Below, piece after piece: positions 12,501 to 18,175 of a stretch of 21,799 nt of DNA (positions are counted from its first letter, which is position 1; every line of letters starts with the position of its first letter). The DNA comes from Parvibaculum sp. (GTDB taxonomy: Bacteria > Pseudomonadota > Alphaproteobacteria > Parvibaculales > Parvibaculaceae). Below the pieces are notes generated by a model, which was not told the DNA's origin, ran no database searches, and worked only from the letters and a program-made list of their open reading frames with translations. The position numbers and the translations under genes are program-made. The DNA lies in contig JAGUWA010000009.1 of assembly GCA_020062605.1 (NCBI GenBank), positions 1 to 21,799 of the forward strand, in the 5' to 3' direction.

Positions 12501-15023
12501 CGCGCGCGTGCCATTCGCCGCCAGATGCTCGGCGACGTGGGCAGCCGACGTCCATTCCAGAAGGCCGCGCCGCGAAACGGCGAGTCGCCAAAGCGTTCGA
12601 GCAATTGCATCGATTGCTGTTGTGGCATCGCTGACGAGAAATGCCAGCGCGAGAAACCAGCGTCCCGCGTGGTCGACAAGACGCCGCATCAGGCTCCGCA
12701 CCGCCCCCCGCCGACGACCACCCGCAAGCCCAGTTACAAGGTCGGCGAAAAGATAGGCGCCCGGCACTGCGACTGTGAGGATCGTCCAGACCCATGGACT
12801 GCCCGGCAGCAAAAGCCACCCGGCCGTTGCAAGCGCAAGAAGCGAAACGGGAACCAGGCTCCGGCGCAAATTGTCGAATATCTTCCAGCGGTCGAGGGCA
12901 GACAGGCGGTTTGCAAATCGCCGATCGCCGGCGCCAGGCACCTGCCTTGCAAGCCACGGCAGAAGTTGCCAATCGCCGCGGACCCAGCGATGCCATCGGC
13001 GCATATACTCGACATAGTCGGCTGGAAACCCTTCATACAGAACAATGTCGGTCGCGAGCCCCACTCGTCCATGCGCGCCTTCTAAGAGATCGTGACTTAC
13101 AAGCGCGTTCTCCGGCACGCGCATCTCGAGGCTGCGATGAAAGGGTTCGACTTCGTAAATGCCCTTGCCGACATAAATGCCCGACCCGAACAGGTCCTGA
13201 TAGACGTCCGACACGGCGCGCGAATATATGTCTATCGACGTGTCGCCGGTATAGAGACGGGCGAAGAGAGAGCGGTTGCCCCGTTCGGGTGCGATTTCGA
13301 CACGCGGCTGAATGACGGTGTAGCCCGCGCGAACACGCCCGCTCTCGGCGTCGAATTCAGCACTGTTCAGCGGGTGAGCCAGGGTTCCGACGAGACGAGC
13401 GACGGAGCCAGGCGGCAGTGTGGTATCCGCATCCACCGTGACAACAAAGCGGACGCGACGCAGCGCCGCGCCATCACCCTCTTCAATCGAAAAGCCGGAC
13501 TTCCCCTCCCCCAGCACAAGCCGGTTGAAGTCTTCGAGCTTTCCTCGTTTCCGTTCCCAACCCATCCAGCATCCCTGCCGCGAATTGTAGAGGCGGGGAC
13601 GGTGGAGGACATGGAAAGGTCCATTTTTTCCGTTTCCGTGGCGGCTGTTGAGTTCACGTATTCCGGCGATCAGGGCTTCTTCAACATCGGCATCGCCGGG
13701 TAGATGTTCGTCGGCCGCATCGGCATGGTCGCTCAGCAGTACAAAACGCAACAACGGATCCGGGTTGGCGAGCCGGTGCATCTCCAGTTGCCCGATCAAT
13801 TGCGACACTTCCGCCGGACTCGCGACCAGAACGGGAACAACGACGGCGGTTGCACAGGTCCGTGGAATGGCCTTTTCGTAATCCAGCTTCGGAAGGACGC
13901 GCGGCGGTACTATCGAAGTTGCAACCCAATGCACGAGCGTCACGCTCAACACCGAGGCCGGCAACAGCGCGAACACCACGCCGAGGAACCAGTCCGCAAG
14001 TCCGGCGCCAACAGCCGTCAGATAGACGGCGGGCACAATCAGCGCTACAAGACCCGCCAGAACAAGCGCCGCCGCGTAGGCTGGCCCGGCATTCCGGCGC
14101 AGCCAGTTGCAGAAGGCTGTAAGCGGCGTGCGGCGGTATCCGAGCGCCAGCTCGGTTTCCCGCCGCCCCTCACCGGCCAACCAATGACCAACGTGATTGT
14201 GCGGTTGGCGCAGACCCTTCCTGCGTGCACAGGCCAGCACATGCTCCGTCACTTCGGCTTCGGATCGGCGCGAACCGAAGGCCAGTTCTTCCACCGTTCT
14301 GCGATATGTGTCCCGTGTCTCGAAGTCCATGTGCGCGTAGACACCAGCGGGATCCCTAACGAGCGCCGCTTCAACGAGACTGGTTTCTTCGAAAAATTTC
14401 TTCCACGGAAGCGAAGCGATCACAGCCAGATTGGCGAGGGCGCGCGACACACACTCCGTATCCTCAAACTCGCCGTAGTCGTCGGCATACCCGCTGGGCT
14501 TGATGGGTGTTTCAAGTCCCGGCAGCAACCTGCCGAACGCAACAATCAGAACCTCCAGACAAGCCAGGCGAAGCATTGTCGGAAAAGCCCACAGCTCTGC
14601 CGTCGTCAACGCATCGTGTACCTGATACGCCTTCACGAACTGGCTGAGGGCCGGCAGCGAGAGCTGCAGATGTGATGCTTTCAGGAAACCATGTGCCAGT
14701 GCGAAGACGCGCGGGCATCGTTCTTCACGCGCATTTGTGAGGCTTGGCAGTCGGCCATAGAACGGCGCCGGCAAATCCTTTTGCACCTGGCCGATGGCAC
14801 GTCGGACCTGATAATCGTTGTCGAGCAGCCATTCGGCGGCTTTTGTCGCATCGGGGGATGGATCGGTGCAGAGGTGCCGTACTTCGGCGAGCCAGGCATC
14901 CATCGACCCCGCTTGCGCCCAGACGGCGAGTGGAGCCGACGGCCTGCTTGATGTCACATGGCGCTGTCCAAGCTCAGATGCCGCCGTAGCGAGCGGCCCG
15001 TGCTGGACCTCCATATCGGGCAT
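6567..15023 (-). CDS. cgs: Cyclic beta-1,2-glucan synthase
   Basis: Giant inner-membrane enzyme of the NdvB/ChvB/Cgs family. It builds cyclic beta-1,2-glucans from UDP-glucose for the periplasm, where they act in osmoadaptation and in host interaction in rhizobia and Brucella. The 2818 residues are close to the roughly 2830-2870 of those homologues. The order is a cytosolic N-terminus, membrane helices at about 315-370, and a GT84 glycosyltransferase domain with the DAD metal motif (531-533) and a QxxRW-like RRWHRWVRGDW (675-685). Further helices follow at about 722-800 and 850-890. A glycoamylase-like domain comes next (about 1240-1480; SWNGSMFEYLMP, MAHHQGM). Phosphorylase-like GH94 modules, which set glucan length, make up the rest, with catalytic-type GSGDWNDGMDRVG near 2490-2502. 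No clear Shine-Dalgarno is seen. The ATG lies 3 bp after the usp stop, so translational coupling is likely. No ndvA exporter is visible in the window. Confidence 0.96.
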   Translation of the reverse strand: MPDMEVQHGPLATAASELGQRHVTSSRPSAPLAVWAQAGSMDAWLAEVRHLCTDPSPDATKAAEWLLDNDYQVRRAIGQVQKDLPAPFYGRLPSLTNAREERCPRVFALAHGFLKASHLQLSLPALSQFVKAYQVHDALTTAELWAFPTMLRLACLEVLIVAFGRLLPGLETPIKPSGYADDYGEFEDTECVSRALANLAVIASLPWKKFFEETSLVEAALVRDPAGVYAHMDFETRDTYRRTVEELAFGSRRSEAEVTEHVLACARRKGLRQPHNHVGHWLAGEGRRETELALGYRRTPLTAFCNWLRRNAGPAYAAALVLAGLVALIVPAVYLTAVGAGLADWFLGVVFALLPASVLSVTLVHWVATSIVPPRVLPKLDYEKAIPRTCATAVVVPVLVASPAEVSQLIGQLEMHRLANPDPLLRFVLLSDHADAADEHLPGDADVEEALIAGIRELNSRHGNGKNGPFHVLHRPRLYNSRQGCWMGWERKRGKLEDFNRLVLGEGKSGFSIEEGDGAALRRVRFVVTVDADTTLPPGSVARLVGTLAHPLNSAEFDAESGRVRAGYTVIQPRVEIAPERGNRSLFARLYTGDTSIDIYSRAVSDVYQDLFGSGIYVGKGIYEVEPFHRSLEMRVPENALVSHDLLEGAHGRVGLATDIVLYEGFPADYVEYMRRWHRWVRGDWQLLPWLARQVPGAGDRRFANRLSALDRWKIFDNLRRSLVPVSLLALATAGWLLLPGSPWVWTILTVAVPGAYLFADLVTGLAGGRRRGAVRSLMRRLVDHAGRWFLALAFLVSDATTAIDAIARTLWRLAVSRRGLLEWTSAAHVAEHLAANGTRAKTWLHMASAPVFSAALFILLATANPSALPAAAPLLLLWLAAPEIAIRIRRPRRVPVARIDEAEKIFLRRLARRTWFYFETFVGPEDNWLPPDNYQEEPHAEIAHRTSPTNIGMMLLSTQTAADLGYIGKIDFSTRVQNALDTLGRLERCHGHIFNWYDTRFLTPLEPRYVSTVDSGNLAVCLLALKEGCLEAARGPTLPVVLWDGLCDTLGLLLEAGRKFKDPSGEGLQSKIESLTVRIADIRENPQTWRTSLKDIVGHTWPEIEDLVDELVTASKAPPVEALREINVWLERSRHHLAGMQRDIDALMPWATLVGTPPPGCEEFARRIEENLSPSMSLAGTADAHARVAEIVAMVTQDEKSEAAIQWFSALATAFARGAQAQHELYESLLDAARRSEQLADEMDFRPLFDREQRLFFIGYNHSADRVDVHHYDLMATEARLASFFAIAKGDVPLEHWFFLGRPLAQTGHGMSLVSWNGSMFEYLMPLLLLRSDAGTLLGQSERAAVHVQQQYGKAHGIPWGISESAYASRDADHRYQYRAFGVPGLGLRRGLADDHVVAPYATVLALAVNAGAAIANLRELVRLGLVGAFGLFEAADYTPERVPAGQRFLPVRAYMAHHQGMILGALGNALCEDAHVRRFREDRRMRVMELLLHERIPRELPPEQAREEERLRPSSHQAAIPVLDAWQPTVTPSVPQIHMLANGRLASWISEAGGGRLLWHGQALTRWLPDACDRDGLWIYVRDVDSGAIWSVGRQPTGVRPEEAQTVFHPHMVEFHRRDHGIGLRMEVGVAAGDDVEIRRLTIVNESDQIRTLELTSYGEVVLAPPLEDERHLAFSKLFVGSEHIPNLDGLLFTRRIRHPGEKPPVMLHRIVSNGTALDPIGFETDRAAFLGRNGTSQRPRGIVDGLSCSVGWTLDPAMALQARVELQPGERRELAFLTFAAGSRESALELAERYATLASLDWALSDAAAGMAREVQHLALESPRLPELQQLASLLLYPYHELRAAPAVIAANRLGQPRLWGLGISGDLPILLFRTTDTDTSDILRLLAAAHCLWHQRGFRVDLVLLRTGPSGYIDQSRERLSVMLREFGKGHGASGRHQAVHLLFADHMGEEDIRLLESVAHVILDESEGRLEHQLTKAMPSRPAVPHFGGSGSPVPTEEIPPVERPADLLFDNAIGGFTPDGREYVIQPEAGKGTPAPWSNILANETFGTLVTESGGGFTWAVNSGENRLTPWTNDPVADPPGEVLYLRDEESAGVWSPTPMPAGRGAVCQTTHGAGYTVWRQNSHGLEQELLVFVPNDDPVKIMRLRLSNLAAQARRVTATYYAEWVLGALRSAARPHVVCEYDSGSHSLLARNPWNPDFGERVAFLTSSHAPHSLTTDRQDFLGREGDIANPAGLRLWDLGGRVRTGADPCAAYQVHLDIAGGKTAEVVFVLGQGDDRAHAAELARRWQEPTAVDRAFEALTRQWDYRLGAVTVRTPDSAFDLIVNRWLPYQTLSSRVLARAGFYQAGGAFGFRDQLQDVLSLLHADPARARAHILACAAHQFEEGDVLHWWHPPHDRGVRTHCSDDMLWLPYAVSHYVKATGDRSILAEEVPFLHAPVLAPGEHDRYARFDTPGETRMIFEHCRRALERGVTQGAHGLPLIGSGDWNDGMDRVGAQGRGESIWLAWFAIAAMNGFVRLAGYMDRDDLAGYWNDRACEMVRAVEDEGWDGNWYMRALDDNGRPWGSDSSDECRIDSIAQSWAALSGAGAPDRVDKALDSAERDLVCEEDRVIRLLWPPFDKTPRDPGYIKAYPPGIRENGGQYSHAAAWFGLALAARGEGDRAWRIFEILNSVKRTQNASEVVRYRDEPYVVAADIGGVAPHVGRGGWSWYTGAAAWTWRLGVEAILGLKLSGGRLVIDPCLPSHWESFEAELRRDNGSLLIRVENPERLQKGAVEMTVDGKVCEGQTVEFPEDGVQRKVVIRLRATGEVAG

Positions 15024-15026
15024 TGG

Positions 15027-16052
15027 TCAATGCCCGATGCGATGAGACAGTCGAATATCGGCATCGCGAAAATTCACGCGACGTGCCACCGGCGCGTAAG
15101 CGTCGCGTTGGACAATCAAAAGTGGCGCGGTGACATTGCCCATGAGATGGGCCGTTACGCGGCCATAGGGGGCGTCGGCGCGGGCCGCATGTCCCCTCGC
15201 CGACAGAACGACCAGGTCAGCATCACTGGCAATCAGGTGAGACAGTTTTGCTCGAACATCGCCGCGTTTCATGATGACCCTTGTCGAAACGCCGCTCGCG
15301 GCGACGCGCATCTGGAGCCGATCGAGATAATCTCGTGCAACGCGCTCGTTGCGCGCGGCCAACCGCTCCCGCAGATCGACGTCTTCCTTGTCGAGCGGCC
15401 CCGTTTCCGTCAATTCCGGAACCGGCACGATGTGCGCCAGCACAAGTTCAGCGCCGTGCGCCTTCGCGATGCGGACCGCCAGCGGAAGAACGCTTTCCGC
15501 CCGGCAGGACCCGTCGACAGGCACAAGCAGCCGCCGGTAGGAAACAACGTCCGACGAGACAGAGGGAGGTACGAGCAGGACCGACCCAACGCCGCTCTCC
15601 AAAACGCGGCGGACCGTATTGCCCAAACTCCAGTCTGTCACCCCTCCTTCCCCATGTGTGCCGAGTACGGCGAGGTCCGACTGGTGCTCACGTACCCAGA
15701 GCGCGATCTGTTCCGCCGCACTGCCTTCGACAATCTCGGTGTCGGTGCGGCCGCCATCGTGCGAGCAAGCCTCTGCAAGGCGCATGATCTGACCTTCGGC
15801 TTCTCGCCGGCGGATTTTCCGCTCGACTGGATCCCGAGGACCATTGTCGGACGGAAATCCGGCCTCCAGCACACGCAACAGCACAAGCGGCGCGTTCAAG
15901 GCCTTTGCAACGGCACGACCATGCGACAATACCTCTTGCGTAAACTCCGACGCATCCACGCAAGCCACGACACGTGCAAAGGGCGCATATGACGCTGCCA
16001 CGACGTTCTGTGCCTGCGAGCTTCGTTCCGGGCTGACTGAAGACGCTGACAT
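15027..16052 (-). CDS. Tandem-domain universal stress protein
   Basis: 341-residue protein with two UspA folds, about residues 26-165 and 171-315. UspA-family proteins bind ATP and help cells survive starvation, oxygen limitation or respiratory stress. The first domain keeps an ATP-loop-like GTHGEGG...SLGNTVRRVL followed by the SVLLVPP strand. The second reads SARGHAARADAPYGRVTAHLMG then PLLIVQR, a more degenerate loop, so only the first copy may bind nucleotide well. The start is firm: AGGAGG lies at 16060-16065, 7 bases before the ATG. It is the first gene of an operon with cyclic glucan synthase (3-bp gap). A perfect Fnr/FixK-type box 91 bases upstream of its start suggests activation at low oxygen. 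The partner relationship with the glucan synthase is inferred from linkage only. Confidence 0.93.
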   Translation of the reverse strand: MSASSVSPERSSQAQNVVAASYAPFARVVACVDASEFTQEVLSHGRAVAKALNAPLVLLRVLEAGFPSDNGPRDPVERKIRRREAEGQIMRLAEACSHDGGRTDTEIVEGSAAEQIALWVREHQSDLAVLGTHGEGGVTDWSLGNTVRRVLESGVGSVLLVPPSVSSDVVSYRRLLVPVDGSCRAESVLPLAVRIAKAHGAELVLAHIVPVPELTETGPLDKEDVDLRERLAARNERVARDYLDRLQMRVAASGVSTRVIMKRGDVRAKLSHLIASDADLVVLSARGHAARADAPYGRVTAHLMGNVTAPLLIVQRDAYAPVARRVNFRDADIRLSHRIGH

Positions 16053-16115
16053 GACTTGTCCTCCTTCTGCTCGCGTCGCGCGGCTGCGCAGTCACAAAGA
16101 TTTTTTGATGAGACA

Positions 16116-16121
16116 AAGCTA
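16116..16121 (-). promoter_or_regulatory. Predicted -10 element of the usp-cgs promoter
   Basis: On the minus strand TAGCTT (16121 down to 16116) would be a -10 hexamer for a start site at the A opposite base 16109. With that start site the Fnr/FixK box is centred at -41.5, the class II activator position, and the leader is about 57 bases. The hexamer is a weak match (3 of 6 to TATAAT), as expected for an activator-dependent promoter. The start site is predicted from spacing alone. Confidence 0.35.
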
Positions 16122-16143
16122 ACGACGCTTCCGTGTCACGACC

Positions 16144-16157
16144 TTGATACGGATCAA
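16144..16157 (-). promoter_or_regulatory. Fnr/FixK-type operator upstream of usp-cgs
   Basis: The 14-base sequence TTGAT-ACGG-ATCAA is an exact match to the consensus TTGAT-N4-ATCAA bound by Fnr, FixK and Anr regulators. It lies in the 146-bp gap between the usp start and the end of the lipoprotein gene, where only the usp-cgs operon reads away from it. A FixK-like regulator is encoded about 660 bp away. Binding is inferred from the exact consensus and position. Confidence 0.7.
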
Positions 16158-16198
16158 TGTCGTGAAGAATTTCGAATACGCGGGCCGCAGGCGGCCAC

Positions 16199-16685
16199 TC
16201 AGTTACGAATCTGCCAGGAACCGTCCTGCTGGCGGCACGCCGTTCCATATGCCTGCTCGGCTCTTCCGCCGACATTGATCGTCTGGGTGTATTCGCGACA
16301 TTGCAGCCCGCCCTGCTGATAGGCCTGCTGCGGAACGACAGAACCATAATGGCCCGTATTCCGGGTTGATCCAGCGCGCGGGATGTCCGGAGGGAGCCGA
16401 TTCCAGCGCGCGGTATGTCGTCTGCGCCATGTAAGCCCGGTCCGCGCGGTCGAGGGATTTGCCGATCTCGCTGCCGGCGATGGCGCCCAACAGCACACCC
16501 GCACCCGTTGCCCAGAGGCGGCCGGAACCGCCACCGGCCTGAGAACCGAGCAAACCACCGGCCACCGCGCCACCCAGCGTTCCAACGCTCTGTTTCGGCC
16601 CCGCGCCGCCATACATGTTCTGATCGCAGGCCGCGAGAACCGACAGAGAAACGATACCGACGAGAAGTCCTTTAACGAGCCTCAT
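16199..16685 (-). pseudogene. Glycine-zipper outer-membrane lipoprotein, frameshifted
   Basis: Member of the glycine-zipper surface-antigen lipoproteins (the rickettsial 17-kDa antigen / RT0821-Lpp0805 type). The N-terminus from the ATG at 16685 is a lipoprotein signal peptide with lipobox VLAAC (Cys20). The glycine zipper follows (GTLGGAVAGGLLGSQAGG ... GAIAGSEIGKSLD), then DRAYMAQTTYRALES. At NPE the frame breaks. The family-conserved tail TGHYGSVVPQQAYQ ... CREYTQTINVGG ... AYGTACRQQDGSWQIRN continues in another frame to a stop at 16199. Removing the single A at about 16358 (+ strand) restores NPETGHYGSV. Either a real one-base insertion or a sequence error explains this. A TTG at 16691 is an alternative start. 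In the broken frame the protein would end at 16203 with an unrelated basic tail. Confidence 0.85.
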
Positions 16686-16708
16686 GGCCAATCGCTATGA
16701 AAGGGATC

Positions 16709-16736
16709 GGGGAGTTCCGCCGAAACGGAACTCCCC
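16709..16736 (-). terminator. Perfect 11-bp hairpin between the FixK-like gene and the lipoprotein gene
   Basis: GGGGAGTTCCG (16709-16719) and CGGAACTCCCC (16726-16736) are exact reverse complements around a 6-base loop. Read on the minus strand, it lies downstream of the Crp/Fnr gene and upstream of the lipoprotein start. There is no clear T-run after it, so it may stop transcription weakly or protect a 3' end. The structure is certain, the function inferred. Confidence 0.5.
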
Positions 16737-16752
16737 TCAACTGCCGCCGTTC

Positions 16753-16763
16753 GGGGGGGGGGG
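16753..16763. repeat. Homopolymer of 11 G
   Basis: Eleven consecutive G bases lie in the intergenic stretch 76 bases downstream of the Crp/Fnr gene's 3' end at 16812 and 67 bases upstream of the lipoprotein ATG. Such tracts are prone to slippage in cells and to length errors in sequencing. Its length should be treated as uncertain. Confidence 0.9.
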
Positions 16764-16811
16764 ACCCTGGGGAGGGCAGCGACAATTTCATATCATCCCG
16801 ATTGCCGGTAC

Positions 16812-17567
16812 CTACGCCTTGCCTGAGGCCATGGCGCGAAGGACAGCGGCATTTTCGACAACAATCTCGCGTGTGGTCGGCTCAACAATGATACTGGCGC
16901 GCTTCAGATCGCTAAGCGCCCGGTAAACCGTCTCGATTGTGAGGCCGAGATAATCCGCAATGTCCTGCCTGCCCATCGGAAGGTCCAGGCGATCGCCATT
17001 GTTTCCTTCATGCCCCTGCCGCCTCAGCATCAGAAGAAGAAAGGAGGCAACGCGCTCCCGAACGGTTTGCCGCCCCGGCATCAGAATATGGTTCTGCGCG
17101 GAGGAGAGGTTCCGATGGAGCAAAGCCGTCAGATGCTCCCGGAGATTCGATGAAACCTGCTCGATATTCTCGATATGCCTCCGAGGATAACGGACCAGAA
17201 CCACGTCGCTCACCGCTTCCGCGGTCAGCGCATATTCATCGGCCCATGCGAAACCGAAATAATCATTCGGAAGGCAGAAATCCGCGATCTGTCGGCGACC
17301 GTCGGAGAGGAGCTTGCACAGGCGCACCGCGCCGCTCACGACTCCATAGGAAAAGTTCGCAGAATCGCCGTCGCTGAAAACTGTCTGGTTGCGGTCGAAC
17401 CGCAGCGTCGTACCGAGCCCTTGCAACAAAGAAACACTGTCCCGGTCCATGATATGGTCGCGAGCGGGCCGTTCGAGAGACGCCGGGATATCGTCGTGAT
17501 AGCCGCGTGCTTGCTGCGGAATGTAAGGTAGATGGGCTGAGTGGGCAGCGCTGACCGTAGCGGACAT
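16812..17567 (-). CDS. Crp/Fnr-family transcription regulator, FixK-like
   Basis: 251-residue regulator with a cyclic-nucleotide-type beta-barrel (about 45-125; FSDGD, GVVSGAVRLCKLLSDGRRQI), the dimer helix and a C-terminal winged helix. The helix-turn-helix reads MGRQDIADYLGLTIETVYR (about 198-216). Recognition-helix Glu and Arg match the E--SR pattern of Fnr/FixK, but the Ser is Tyr (ETVYR). There is no N-terminal cysteine cluster, only Cys84 and Cys98. It therefore should not carry the oxygen-sensing 4Fe-4S centre of true Fnr and resembles FixK, which relays a signal from elsewhere. The start at ATG 17567 is chosen over GTG 17591 because AAGGGG lies 6 bases upstream of it. A plausible target is the TTGAT-N4-ATCAA box upstream of usp-cgs. 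A damaged receiver-domain gene lies just upstream on the same strand. Confidence 0.9.
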   Translation of the reverse strand: MSATVSAAHSAHLPYIPQQARGYHDDIPASLERPARDHIMDRDSVSLLQGLGTTLRFDRNQTVFSDGDSANFSYGVVSGAVRLCKLLSDGRRQIADFCLPNDYFGFAWADEYALTAEAVSDVVLVRYPRRHIENIEQVSSNLREHLTALLHRNLSSAQNHILMPGRQTVRERVASFLLLMLRRQGHEGNNGDRLDLPMGRQDIADYLGLTIETVYRALSDLKRASIIVEPTTREIVVENAAVLRAMASGKA

Positions 17568-17663
17568 TCGGAACCCCTTTTCACATTGCACGTAACCCCG
17601 AAGGCCTTGTGCTTCTGATTGAGTAGCCGTACCACGCCTCCTTGAAGGAGAAAATTAGAGATT

Positions 17664-18010
17664 CTACGTAGACAGACGTCCTACCGGCTCAATCGACCGC
17701 ACTTTCCGCAAGAGCGCGCTTATCGCTTGCGCCAAATCATCGTCGTTCGCCGGCTTCTCGATAAGGGCCCGTGCGCCGGCACGCATTACCCTCTCCCGCG
17801 CCTGTGGATCGGCGCGCCCGGTGAGAACGACAGCGGGCAAGGAGATATCCGACTCTTTCAGATGTTTCAGAAGTTCGGCGCCCGCTCATGCCTGGCATAT
17901 GCAAGTCGAGCAACAGACAGCAGGAAAGGCCATCGCGTTCGCGAGACCGATCATCGCCGAGAAAATGATGCGCAGATGAATAGTGAGAAAAGCGCTCCAA
18001 CGCTTCCCGC
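17664..18010 (-). pseudogene. Response-regulator receiver domain remnant, 5'-truncated and frameshifted
   Basis: The C-terminal two thirds of a CheY-like receiver domain are visible. A stretch reading YSSAHHFLGDD leads to CLLLDLHMPGMSG, which holds the phospho-acceptor Asp. After a frame change the text continues as AELLKHLKESD, PAVVLTGRAD (Thr switch residue), MRAGARALIEKP (conserved Lys) and ends RSIEPVGRLST at the stop 17664-17666. The frame is restored by removing one C from the CCC at 17881-17883. The N-terminal beta strand with the acidic pair is missing; upstream the DNA turns into a different gene (dehydrogenase remnant). There is no output domain, so it was a single-domain regulator or the tail of a hybrid kinase. 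The protein as written would be non-functional. Confidence 0.8.
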
Positions 18011-18175
18011 GCGAGAGACGCGCGAATATAAAGTGGAAACGATATCGGCATCGGAAAAATGCCCAGCCGCAGCCTCGTTCAAACGCCCACTCTCATAAAA
18101 AATTTCGTGTGCGTCTTCCAATGATTCGAAAGCTTGTCGTTCCCAGGGCTCGATCCCGAAAATGACAATCTTCAT
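18011..18175 (-). pseudogene. N-terminal fragment of a D-2-hydroxyacid dehydrogenase
   Basis: The first 55 codons (MKIVIFGIEPWERQAF ... FSDADIVSTLYSRVSR) look like the N-terminus of D-isomer 2-hydroxyacid dehydrogenases such as D-lactate dehydrogenase, which are normally about 330 residues. The NAD-binding domain with its GxGxxG and the catalytic Arg, Glu and His are absent. In this frame translation runs on into receiver-domain DNA and stops at 17951 after 74 codons. Its ATG overlaps the ppsA stop codon (ATGA at 18172-18175), so the intact ancestor was probably co-translated with PEP synthase, tying pyruvate metabolism together. The family call rests on N-terminal resemblance alone. Confidence 0.65.

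Noticed and set aside
11352..13085. 577-codon open frame on the plus strand
   Set aside because: Also antisense inside the glucan synthase gene. Long but full of Arg/Gln/Pro repeats typical of reverse-frame translation.
17638..17650. Perfect small palindrome CTCCTTGAAGGAG upstream of the FixK-like gene
   Set aside because: Only 6-bp arms around one base, no match to a known operator, and likely by chance in purine-rich leader DNA.
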